Assembly: GCA_016584495.1 (NCBI GenBank)
Contig: WAID01000001.1
Span: 310,001-374,000 of the forward strand
DNA: 64,000 bases
Reading direction: 5' to 3'
Source: Celoporthe dispersa
Taxonomy: Eukaryota; Ascomycota; Sordariomycetes; Diaporthales; Cryphonectriaceae
Program-made: the position numbers and the translations under genes
The notes under the pieces: generated by a model
The model's input: the letters and a program-made list of their open reading frames with translations, nothing else
Databases searched by the model: none
What the model was told of the DNA's origin: nothing
In this document: positions 22,141-34,853 of the stretch, piece after piece
How the letters are laid out: each line of letters starts with the position of its first letter
Numbering within the stretch: position 1 is the first letter of the stretch

Positions 22141-24664
22141 TACAATTATAAGATTTATAATAAGAAATTTCTAGCTATTATCCGCTGCTTTAAGAAATAA
22201 TACTTGAAATTGGAAAGAGTATAATTACTAATTAAGATTATTATAGATTATAAGAATTTGGAATATTTTACAATTATAAAATTGCTAAATCAAAGATAAG
22301 CTTATTAAGCTAAATTCTTATCTTATTTTAATTTCAAAATTGTATATTACTCTAGAAAGCAAAAAGTAAAATCTAATATTCTAATTAGGAGATTAGAAAA
22401 TCTGCCTAAAGAAAAAAGATAAGCAATTGCTATATTAGAGCTAAATAATTCTAAAGAAAGAAAATTTTGAAAATACTAGCTTAGATAATATTAATAAATG
22501 CGGAAATTCTAAAAATATTAGTTAAAATAGTATCAATAGGTGCGAGAAAATAGATCTAAATTAAGAATTCCTGCTAGCAAATTTAGCTGCCTAATTAGAG
22601 AAAAAACTAAAAGAAGAATTAGCATTTATAAATATTAATAGCAATTAGGCAAAATTAGTATCTAAAAATACTAATAGTATTCAGACTTTCTTACTAATAT
22701 GTAAAGATACTAATCTTGCTTTGGATTAGAATAAAATATTAAGCTTGCTTATCTTAATTACTTCCGAATTCTACTTTATTTCAAATTAATCTAAAAAGAC
22801 TATCTATTTTATAATATAGATTAGAATAGCTTAGCTGCTAGCTTGCTTATATTAGAATAAAAAATTATTTAATCTATTTGCTTATAGCTATAATAAGGAT
22901 ATAATCTCTTATTTAATTCTTTAAGCGCTATATAATAGTATCTTCTAATATAATATACTTATATTTGCAGAATATAAAGATTGCAATAGCTATTTATATT
23001 ATAATAGCTGCTTATATATCTTAAATCTATCTAATCTAAAAGCTAAATTACTAAAAGCTTATTATATTGCTTTAATTACTAGATATCCTAAAATTGTCAA
23101 AATTTATAAGATTTTAAATTAAGAATATTATTAGCTTTAAATACTAAAATATATTTACTATTAAATCAATAATTGCTATTAATATTGCTATATAAAGCTT
23201 AGCTATAAAGCTTGCTAAAGCTTATTGAAATCTCTGCTTATATTAGAATAGTTTTAGAAAGATATATTAATTAATTTTATTATTTATCTATTTTTAAGCT
23301 AAAAATATAATATTATTATAATAATAGTAAATTGCTTAATTAAAATATAATATTTTATTGCTTACAAAAGAATTTATAATTCTAAAAAAGCTGCTTATCT
23401 ATTTATTAAGAATATATAGAAGCTATATAGCTTGCTTGCTATTATTATATCTAATTAAAAGCTCTAATTTATATTTAAATTTTAGAAATATTTAATCTAA
23501 TATTTATTTATATCTATATTTCTATTTATAACTTATTATTTAAAAATTAATAACTAAATTGAAAAAATAAATGCTTTACTAGAATAATACTTATAGCTAT
23601 ATATATTATATTTATAAAATAATTAATCAAATTAGCTTTTTCTTATTAAATTCGCTATTAATAATACTGCTTTTAAATCTATTATTATAATCTTATTTTT
23701 TTGCTAATTATAGTTTTTATTCTTATTTAAGATTTGAGCTAATTATACTTATTAATAAACTTGCTATTTATAATATTAAGAAATTTACATTTCTAATATA
23801 TAATATTAATAAGTACTTATATAATAAGCTGCTTATAATCTGCTCTTATTATAAAGAATAAGCTAATTAGAAATAATATTTTGCTTAATAATATTAGATA
23901 AGCTAAAAAGTTTAGCTAAATACTTGCAATATTAAAATTTTATATCTTATTAAAAAGCTAGATTGAAAGAATTATAAGCTATTCTATATTGAAAAAATTA
24001 TTAGCTTATATATATATTATTTCTATTTATCTAAGTTTATAAAAATATATCTTATATTCTATATTAGCCTATTTTAATTTACTATTATTAATTTGCTATT
24101 CGAATAATAAAATAAACTGCTTTTATTTATAAAGATTAATAGTTTATAAGAATAAAAAATTAATAAAATTTTGGATTTTTACTAAGATTGCTATAAAAAA
24201 GATAGCTTATGCTTGAAATATATTATTAGATAGATTAGCTATAATAATTCTAAGAAAATGCTTGCTTTATATTTTGAGAATATTCAGAAGATTATAAGCA
24301 ATTATTATTACTAATATTCGTTTAAATCTGGATTTTAGAAAATCAGCTCGCTAGAGCTCGACTCTAAAGAAAAAAGTAATATCACAGATAGCCTTCTTGG
24401 GATTACTGATACTCTAATCTGAAAGATTAGAAGTAATTATATAAGCTGCTTATATAATTAATCTATTAAATAAAACTTTATTCTGCCTACTATTTATAAT
24501 TATAGCTTTTTAAGCTATATCTTATTAATAAAGCTTATATCTATCTAAGGATAGAGCTTGCCTGTTTGTAGCTAAAATAGAAAATCGATATATCTGCTTA
24601 TTATCTATCTGCCTTTTTGCTAGCTATTGTAATACTCGTTATCTATCTGCCCCTCTACTAGCTA
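22141..24664 (+). mobile_element. Truncated Ty3/gypsy (chromovirus-like) pol fragment
   Basis: The frame opens in the RNase H core (NYKIYNKKFLAIIRCF, then DYKNLEYF) at 22,141-22,440. The integrase core follows at about 23,240-23,720 (WKDILIDFIIYLP..., FAINNTAF). A chromodomain-like segment with YQYSFKSGF lies near 24,180-24,330. A likely 3' LTR remnant (about 24,370-24,664) holds two copies of a ~40-bp word ending CTAGCTATTGTAATA. Gag, protease and RT are missing to the left, where copia copy 1 abuts. Stop codons at former Trp/Gln sites and Asp-to-Asn changes indicate RIP. Confidence 0.72.
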
Positions 24665-25542
24665 TTGTAATAAAACTGCTTATATAAAGAAGCTTCTTAA
24701 TAAATTCAATATAAATATAAATAATTATAAGCTAGTTTTAATATTTGGAATCCTAAAGCAAAAGCTTAGTAAAAATAAATTAATAGCGAATAAAACTAAT
24801 ATAATAGAATTTCAAAAGCATATAAAGTTTTTATTATATCCTATTTTAAAGACTTATCCAGATTTAGCTTTTAGTATTATATATTGCTCAAGATTTATAA
24901 GTAATTCTAATAATGATTATTTTAAAGTACTAGATTATATCTAGAAATATTTATTGAAATTCTCTGATTTGGATATAATATATAATTGCAATATTATTGA
25001 TTTTATAATAAAAAGGTATTGCAATAGCGATTTCGCAAATAATATAAATAATAGAAGATCTATAATAAGCTATATATTCTCTTTATTAAATAATAATAAT
25101 AAGAATATAGCTAATAATAATATTATTAGCTGGAATTCTCAATTGCAAAAAACTATTGCAATTAGCTTTTGTGAAGCTGAATATATAGCTTTAAAAAAAG
25201 CTGTTAGAGAGGCTATATATTTAAATAATCTATATAAATATTTTAATTCAGCTTTGAAATTAAAATATAATATAGAAATGCTTATTATATTAGTAAATAA
25301 TACTAATACTATTAAATTAGCAGAAAATCTTGAATTTTATAAAAGAATTAAATATATTGATATAATATATTATTATATATAGTAAGCAATAGCTAATAAT
25401 AAAATAAGAATAATATATACTTCTATAAAAGAATAATTAGCTGATTTTCTTATGAAAAATCTACTAAATCCTTAGCAGAAATATTTTATAAAATAGGCTA
25501 ATATATCAAATAATATAGAAAATCTAGGAATATATATTAAAT
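24665..25542 (+). mobile_element. Copia 3' pol fragment
   Basis: Begins mid-RT at AAACTGCTTATATAAAG (QTAYIKKLLDKF in copy 3) directly after the gypsy LTR remnant and runs through RNase H, including 142 open codons at 24,954-25,382. It stops abruptly at about 25,542, before the polypurine tract and LTR. It keeps the undeleted CTATAAAAG form of the pol 3' end, as copy 2 does. The left half of its host copy is not in the window on this strand. Confidence 0.78.
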
Positions 25543-26747
25543 TAGAACCTTAAGCGCTATCGCATAAAAGAACGAATATCAAAACAATAGGCAAAAGCTT
25601 ATGCAATCTAAGTATGCTGAATTAATTATAAGGATGATAATAAACAAAGGCTATATATGCATAAGATTAGGATGAAAAGCTTGCTTTAGATTTATTTAAA
25701 AAGCTTAAATTGAGAAAAAAAGGAAAGATTACTTATTATTTCTATCTAAGTATAGAAAAAAATAAATAAAAGCTATACTCTTATATCTGAATAATCTCAA
25801 GATTTATCTATATTTTATATTCTAAAATTCACTCTATTAGCTATTATAATATTCTTTCTTTAGCAATTTTCAATCCAAAATTGCAATTATAATTATAATA
25901 TATTATATTTATTTAGATAATAAAGATTAAAAAAAGACTAAAATATAATTATAAAATAAAAAAAAATCTATTATAATTATTTCTTAAATTATTATTTATA
26001 TAATAACTAAATTAATATATTATATTTTTTTCAAATTAATTCTTATTATTATTTAACAAATACTCTATTATTATTCTTAATATTATTATTTCTAGCTTAT
26101 GCAAATTTTATTATTATCTTTCTTATTATTGCAATTAGTATTTTTATTAAATAGCTTTAGCAGCAATATTCTGCTTTTTATTTCTCTAGATATTAGTCTA
26201 GATTTGCTTATATTAAGCCTTTTATTACTTAATCTTTCTTATATACTTGAAACTTTTCTATTATTTTTCTTTAATTAATAGCTTAATCAGATTTATTGAG
26301 TAGAATTCTTGCTATAAAGGAATTCGAAATAATAAAAGCTAAAAGAATATTTTCGAAATTATAGAATTGCTACTTTTCAATCGCTAATATAGAGATAGTT
26401 TATCTTATAATAAAAGCTCTAATATAAAAATTCTGCTATTTATAAATATTAAAAGTAAAATTAATAGTATTCTAAAAGCATTCTTTATATAGATATCTTT
26501 ATTTAAGAATTAATTAAATGTATTTTATTTAAATAATCTGCTTAATATTTATCTATTTTAATAAATAATAAAAAATTCTTAATTAAGCTAGAATACTAAT
26601 TTTAATATATAAGCTATATTAATTGCTTTTAATATAAATATATTATTCTTTTATTAATAAGCATTTATTATATTAGATATTTATATAATTCTAAATTGCT
26701 TAGCTATTATAGCTGAAATATATTTTACTAATTGATTATAATTATTC
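25543..26747. other. AT-rich DNA, not resolved
   Basis: No open frame or motif identified. Composition and scattered stops match RIP-mutated repeats. Short segments suggest old coding DNA, but no family can be named. Confidence 0.35.
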
Positions 26748-27203
26748 TTAATACATTCGCATTATTTACTATCACTTAGTAATGCATTTATTATAGGATG
26801 TATAATGAATTTATTATTAAATGCGTAGTGAATTTATTAGTAAATATATAGTGAATTTATTATAAAATGTATAATAAATTTACTAGCGAATGCATAGTGC
26901 ATTTACTATAGAATATATAGTAAATTCACTAGAGAATGCGTAGTATATTTACTATAGAATGTATAGTGAATTTACTAGCGAATGCATAATATATTTACTA
27001 TAGAATATATAGTGAATTTACTAGAGAATGCGTAATGCATTTACTATAGAATGCATAGTGAATTCACTTTATATTCTCCTATAGCTTTTGATAATTATAT
27101 ATATATCTAGGATAGATATCGTTTCTTTTTCTTCTTCGAAAAGAGAGCATTCTTTATAATATATTTGCAATACATTATATACTTCAGCTGCCTAATAGTT
27201 CTT
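26748..27203. repeat. Dispersed ~455-bp repeat with 23-bp array (copy 1)
   Basis: Shares start (TAATRCATTCGCATYATT), middle and end (ACTTCAGCTGCCTAATA) with 39,937-40,290, same orientation. Flanks ATTCT (left) and GTTCT (right) differ by one RIP-type change and could be a 5-bp target duplication, so a solo LTR or small transposon is possible. It contains the array 26,808-27,060. Confidence 0.6.
26808..27060. repeat. 23-bp tandem array, 11 units
   Basis: Exactly 11 units of 23 bp, consensus AATTCACTATAGAATGCATAGTG. Units tend to alternate between CTATAGAAT and CTAG[C/A]GAAT, a 46-bp higher-order pattern. Each unit contains CACTAT...ATAGTG, a 6-bp inverted repeat with a 7-base loop. Confidence 0.85.
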
Positions 27204-30200
27204 AATATTAGGCTTTATCAAATTTATTAATTCTCTTTTATATATATCGATATTAAAGCAAAATTCAATTTAGAATAGCTATATTAATATTTATTTATAA
27301 TCTGCTATATAATAAATAAGAATTGTAAGCTAAAAAGAATATTATAAAAATTTTGCTTATCCTAATTTATATATAAAAGCAATAAAATATATTTCTTTTA
27401 ATAATTAGTAATAATTATTGCTTATAAAATAAGCAATTTCTTTATATATAGTAAATATAGTATAGATTTAATTTAGATAGCTATATAATTGCTTATATAT
27501 TTCAATAGATTTTCTAAATTAAAGATAGAAAATCTTAATAATATAAAATATCTGATATTTTTTATTATTGCAAATTATTATAAGAATTATCTCGATTATA
27601 TAATTAGAATCTATTATTCTAAAGAATTTTTATATAGCTTTAAGCATATTTTCTTAGCTTAGCTATATAATTGCAAGAAAGCTTTTTTATATCGAATATT
27701 ATATTATGCAAGACTTTAGAAGCTAATCGATTTTTCTATAAGATAAAAGAATAAGAATTAATATTATAATATTTTCTTATTTTTCATTCTAAGCAAATAA
27801 TTGATTTTTAATTATTGGATTTCTTTATTAAATATAATCTTAATATATATAAAAAGAATAACTTTCTTTTAATTATTCTGCATATAATACTTAAAAGCAG
27901 CAAAAATAATCTTAATAAATATATTTCTTATATTATTTATCTAAATTAATCTTATTAGATTATAAAAATTAAGAAGACTAATTTATATATTTACTTTTTT
28001 ATATTCTTCTTTATTATATAAGGATTATTTCTGAAAATCTGGGAAATATTTATCTAAAAAGATCTATATTATCTTATTCTTCTATTTATATATATTAAAG
28101 AAAAGGAATTTCGATTTGATAATAGTAAAAAAGTAAAATATCTTAGTAAAAGAAATATATAAGCAATAAGCTTTGGCTATCTAATTTCAATCTCCAAATA
28201 TAATAGCTTTAATCAATTTATAGTTTCGAAAAGCTATAGCTATAATATCTGAATAAATTATAATTCAAGCTATAAAAAAAAAGCTAATTATAGCAGAAAT
28301 AAGAAAAGAAAATAAAGATTGAGATTTATAATATATATTTAATAAAGAAAAATATAATATAGAATAAAAAGATTGAAGACTAAAATTCTAATTTAATAAT
28401 TACAATATTATTAAGATTACAGAATCAAAATAGAAAATATAAATTAGTAAAATAGCTATCTTTAAAGATTATTATTGAAAAATAGAAGAAAAAAAGAGAT
28501 TATATTAGTTTCTAAAATTAATTTAGCTAGCTTAAGAGTTTTACTTATTATAATTAAAGCTAATTATTCTTTTCTATTCTTATTAATTAGCAATAAGCTA
28601 GATTCTTAATTAAGCTAGAATTATTGAATAAATTAGGCAAGAATTATAATTAAGAAAATGCGATAATGCTTTTTCTTCTTTTTTTAATCTAATATAATTC
28701 TATCTTCTTATCTATTTTTATTCAGCTATTTTATCTCTTTTTCTTTTCTATTCTTATTCTTCTTTATAGATTTTTTTTTCTTTTTCTCTGCTTAAGCTTA
28801 AAATATAAATCAAAATATCTTAAATTATTACTAATATTGTTTTTTTTTATAAATTAATCTAATATAATAGCAAAATAAAAGCAATTAGAATTAATTTATT
28901 ATTTTTATTTATTCTTCTAATATTAATATTTACTTTCTTATTATTTATAATTAATATTTCTTTATAAATAAAACTATTTTCTTTACTATTTATAGCAAGC
29001 TAGGTATAATTTATTATTTTTGGATTATTTATAGCAATTTTTCTTTTTAGAATAATCTAATTGCTAGTCTTCTTTATATTTAGAAATTTCTTTAGCTAAA
29101 AGCTGCTTAAAAGATTATTTTATAATTTATCTTAATATATAAAGCTAATGCAAAGCTATTTGAAAAATATCTCAAATGCATTTTTGCTTAAGCTGATTAG
29201 CTATAATATTTTCTTATTTAATTATATAATTATTATAATCTTATCTTTTGCAATTATTATATTTATTAATATATCTTAGCTTTTATATTAGTTAATAATA
29301 TCCAGCTTAATATAAATTAGCTTTTTTCTTAAATATATTTTTTTATTTAATTTTTTTAATAGCAAATGCAATAATTGCATCTATTATATTAAAATAAAAT
29401 ATAATTATACTTAAAATATTCTATATATTAATAATTAGTATATATAAATAAGAATTTTATTTATTTGTTTTTATTCAAGCTTAAATATTTGCTAATACTT
29501 TCTTTTATTTTCTTACTATAATATTGCAATTTATTTAATCAATTAGATTTATATTAAATATTTAATGCAATTTTAGATTTAAATATTAATAATAAAGCAT
29601 ATTAGATTATAAAAAGCTAATATCAATTTCTAAGATATAATAATATTTCTTATAGCAATATTGAATAAATAAATAGCATTTCTTCTAATCTTTGCTTTTC
29701 TAAGAATAATTAAAATGCTTTATATTTGAAAAAGCTACTTTTTTTTTCTTATTTAATCAGAAAATCAAATTAGTTTGCATTATAAGCAAAAGCTAGACTT
29801 ACTTAAGCATTTTTAGCTAAATTTGTATCTAAATTAATTAGAAAAAGTAAAATTAGATCTTATATAAAAATTCTAAATACTAAAGCAAAAAGCAAAAGAA
29901 AAAGAAAATAAATAGTAGATTCTTATATTCAGAAGCTTTTTAGATTTCTTAAGAAAAAGAGAATTCAGTAAGCTAAAGATCTTTATAATATCGAGATTAT
30001 ATTATTCTCAAATAAGACTAAGAGTTTTCAAACTATTATCTAATAACTCGATTTTCAATCGAATATAAGCTTGAATCGGAATAATTAGCAATATTAATAG
30101 AATATACAAAACTTGTTTTAAAATTTAAATAGCTGCTTTTTTATAAATCTAGCTCTGAATAATCTTTTTGAGAATATAGTAAAGAAATAGTACAAAGATA

Positions 30201-30695
30201 ATAATAAATAAAAATAAAATAAAATAATAAATAATTATTTTAATTAAATTATATTCTAATATAGTATTTCCTATATATTGCTTTTATATAATCTTAATAA
30301 TTCAAATATTTTATATCTAAATATTTTATTCTATATTAGATTTTTGAAAATTTATTAGAATATTATATTATTTGTAATAAGTAATAGAATAATAATAAAT
30401 GAATTATTATCTTTTTTTCTTTAGCAAAATATGCAAAAAAAAGAATAGATAAGAAAAATATGCTTTTGCAATATAAAAAAAAACAAAAAAAGACTATCTT
30501 TAATTCTAAATAAAGAATGTAAATTTAGTAGGAATAGAGATATATATTCTATTATAGTTTGCTTTCTCTTATTCTCTCTTTTTCTTTCTTAGCAATCTAT
30601 ATAAGCTTGCTATCTGCATAATTATTATTATTATTAGCATTATTATTATTCTCAATAATTAGATTAATAATATTAGAATTGAGAGTTATCTATAT
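27204..30695. other. AT-rich DNA, not resolved (3.5 kb)
   Basis: Heavily mutated. Plus-strand stretches near 28,270-28,640 keep lysine/glutamate-rich coding character reminiscent of a transposase or retroelement tail, but no catalytic motif is visible on either strand. Confidence 0.35.
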
Positions 30696-31389
30696 TATAA
30701 GCATATATAACTATATTTATACTATAACTATAAATATTACGTAATCATATTATATTAGCAATAACTTATAGCTGATAATATATAAAATAATATATATATA
30801 TTTCTATATATGCTTAAATAGGAAAGAGAAATAATAAATATTCGAAGAAATTCGAATATATAAATATATATATATTTCTCTTATTATTCAATAATTAAAC
30901 GAGCTATAGAGCTAAGGAAACTATATTACTAATCATTATATATTATATAGCAATATAATATATGATTATATAAGGAGTTGCTTACTAAGCATATTATATA
31001 AGCAGAAGGTGCTAGAAGTTTCGAGAAATACTAAGATAGCGAAAGCTAAATCTTATCGTATTATATATTTTTCCTCGAAGCCTTTTGCGTAATAACTAAT
31101 ATATACGAATGCAATGTTGATTTATAATAGCTGATAAATGCTTACAAATCAATAGCTGTTGATTATAAATCAATAGCAATAGAATATTCGAGAAACTAGA
31201 ATAATTCAATTATAAATAAATGCTTTCCTTCCTCTCTCGAGGAAAGAAAGAAAGAACAGCAACAATAACAACAATACAATATAAATCAACCCCTCTTACT
31301 ATTCCTCTTTTGAACAAGCGCCTATACTATTACATAAGCTGATTACATAATCCCCTCGATCCTAAATGCATAGTAACCTCCGTCTTTGA
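30696..31389 (+). repeat. Solo copia LTR
   Basis: A 694-bp LTR of the same family (TATAAGC...GTCTTTGA) with no internal copia sequence on either side. Flanks are TATAT and TAGAT, an imperfect duplication. Probably left by LTR-LTR recombination. It faces the 3' LTR of copia copy 2 across 41 bp. Confidence 0.75.
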
Positions 31390-32300
31390 TAGATATTCGA
31401 TATTATTAAATATAAAAGTATGCTTATATATCAAAGACGGAGGTTACTATGCATTTAGGATCGAGGGGATTATGTAATCAGCTTATGTAATAGTATAGGC
31501 GCTTGTTCAAAAGAGGAATAGTAAGAGAGGTTGATTTATATTGTATTATTGTTATTGTTTTTTTCTTTCTTTCCTCGAGAGAGAAAAGGAAAGCATTTAT
31601 TTATAATTAAACTATTCTGGTTTCTCGAATATTCTATTGCTATTGATTTATAATCAACAGCCGTTGATTTGTAAGCATTTATCAGCTATTATAAATCAAC
31701 GTTGCATTCGTATATATTAGTTATTACGCAAAAGGCTTCGAGAAAAAATATATAATACGATAAGGTTTGGCTTTCGCTACCTTAGTATTTCTCGAAACTT
31801 CTAGCACCTTCTGCTTATATAATATGCTTAGTAAGCAACCCCTACATAATCATATGTTATATCGCTATATAATATATAATGATTAGTAATATAGTTTCCT
31901 TGGCTCTATAGCTCGTTTAATTATTGAATAATAAGAGAAATATATATATATTTATATATTCGAATTTCTTCGAATATTTATTATTTCTCTTCCTATTTGA
32001 GCATATATAGAAACATATATATATTATTTTATATATTATCAGCTATAAGTTATTGCTAATATAATATAATTACATAATATTTATAGTTATAGTATAAATA
32101 TAATTATATATACTTATACTTCATTATAATTCTTTTGCAGGAGCAAATAAATTAGTTATTGAAGTATTTATATATATTTATATATTGAGAAATATTTATA
32201 TATTTCCTAATAGAGTAATATTTACTATACTTATAAAGCTTATTAAGCTTACTTTATAATTATTTTATATATTTATTTATTTATACACGTATATTATAAT

Positions 32301-32331
<31 letters not shown>

Positions 32332-32913
32332 TTCATTGATCTTTTTCGCTGCTCGTAAAGCTTATATGCAAATGCCACGTCTTTATATTTATATATTACT
32401 AGCATATCCCCTATATATTTCTATAACTAAATAGAAATATATAAAGCGCAATTATTATTATTATTATATAGCTTCTTTATATTTCTTTTTATTATATAAA
32501 TCATTATTTATATATATTCCCAGATTTTCTATATTATTTAATATATTAGCTTATTTTATAAGATATTTCTACTAGGAATTCGGCAGATTTTTCGTAAGAA
32601 AATTAGCTAATTATTCTTTTATAGAAGCATATATTATTCTTATTTTATTATCAGCTATTGCTTACTATATATAATAATATATTATATCAATATGCTTAAT
32701 TCTTTTATGAAATTCAGGATTTTTTGCTAATTTAATAGCATTAGTATTATCTACTAATATAATAAGCGTTTCTATATTATATTTTAATTTCAAAGCTGAA
32801 TTAAAATATTTATATAGATTATTTAAATATATAGCCTTTCTAATATCTTTTTTTAAAGCTATATATTCAGCTTTATAAAAGCTAATTGCAATAGTCTTTT
32901 ACAATTGAGAATT

Positions 32914-33525
32914 CTAGCTAATAATATTATTATTAGCTATATTCTTATTATTATTATTTGATAGAGAGAATATATAGCTTATTATAAATCTTCTATTATT
33001 TATATTATTTGCGAAGTCGCTATTGCAATACCCTTTTATTATAAAATCAATAGTATTGCAATTATATATTATATTCAAATCGAAGAATTTCAATAAATAT
33101 TTCCAGATATAATCTAATGCTTTAAAATGCTTATTATTAGGATTACTCATAAATCTTAAGCAATATATAATACTAAAAGCTAAATCTGAACAAATATTTA
33201 AAGTAGGATATAATAAAAACCCTATATGCTTTTGAAATTCTATTATATCAGTTTTATTCGCTATTGATTTATTTTTACTAAGCTTCTGCTTTAGGATTCC
33301 AAGTATTAAAATTAGCTTATGATTATTTATATTTATATTAAATTTATCAAGAAGCTTCTTTATATAAGCAGTTTGATGCATATATAACTGCTTTTTCTTA
33401 TAATCGATATTTAAATCGATTCCTAGAAAGGATTTGGATAGCCTTATTCTTTCTATTTCAATATCTTTATATAAATCCTTTTCTAGATTATTTATATTAT
33501 TATTATTTGCGCTTATTATAAGCAT
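32914..33525 (-). pseudogene. Copia RT/RNase H open stretch (copy 2)
   Basis: 203 codons beginning just after the YVDD box and running into RNase H (ISYIFSL..., NNIIS), ended by a RIP-type stop. The longest intact part of this copy. Confidence 0.75.
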
Positions 33526-34853
33526 ATCATCAACGTAGCAAATTATAATTATTAATAGCTCTTTATTTATATATACGCTTTCATTATACAGATATTTCTC
33601 GAAATCATACTTATATAAAATATTCGAAAGATATTTATTCCAAAAGCATAAAGCTTATTTTAAGCTATATAAAGCTTTATTTAATTTAGCTATTTTATTT
33701 TTATATATATTATTATTATATAAACTTAATAATAATTGCATATAGATTTCTATATTAATATCAATATAAATAAATGCATTTTTCATATTATATTGTATTA
33801 TATTATATTCTTTATATATAGCAATTATAAGCAATATATACTAGATTTCTGAATAATAGATAATACTAAAAATATCTAGATAATCTATATCTAATACTTG
33901 ATTAAAGCTTTGAATTATCTATCTTACTTTATATTAATAGATTTTTTCTTTATTTATAATTTAATTAAAATTTATATAATTATTATTTATAAGCTTTTTC
34001 TTATATACTTATCTACTATTTATAGCGACTTTTCTAAAAGATAAGTCTATTATATCGAAAGTATTTTAGCTATTTAATATTTTATTTTCTTTTTTATAGC
34101 TAAAAGCTATTCAGAAGCTTTAGAACTATTAAAAGCTTATTTAATAGTATTAGGCTTATATATATTCGAAATTATTAATATAAATCCTTCTGAAATAAAT
34201 AGACTAAAATTATATTCTATATATAGAATAGTATCTTTAATAGTTAAAGTAATAGAATTTGTAGAAAATCTATTATTATTGCTATTATTAATACTATTTT
34301 CGATAATTTAATTATTATCGAATTCAGAAAGATTTATTATTTCGAAATCTTTATAATAATCTTTATTATATTGAGATATTATTATTTTAAATTTCGAAGT
34401 ATTTTTAGCTAATATATTCGATATATCTTTATTATTATTATTTATTATATCGAGAGATAATATTTCTCCCTTATTATCTTTATTATATATTATTTCTTTT
34501 CGTTTAGTAAATTATATTAATATTCAATTATAGTGCAATCCTTAATCTATATAAGTCTTTTATTGCTTATATTCCAGATTTTATAATTATTATTATTTTT
34601 TCTATAGCTAATAAAAGCTGATTTTACAGCTTTTGGATCTAATTTATTTCGATAGCTATTATCTTTATAATAAATAATAGATTCCTAAGCTTTTATATTA
34701 TTTATATTCAGCTTTATTTTATATTTAGCTTTATAAAGAGTAATATAATTTAATCCTTTATAAAGCGTTCTATTATATATATATATAGCTGCTAATAAAG
34801 CTTCTTTCTAGAAATATTTAGGAAAATTTGCTATATATAATAAAGTACGAATC

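Noticed and set aside
26808..27060. CRISPR array
   Set aside because: Units are contiguous 23-bp tandem repeats without spacers, in a fungal retrotransposon region.
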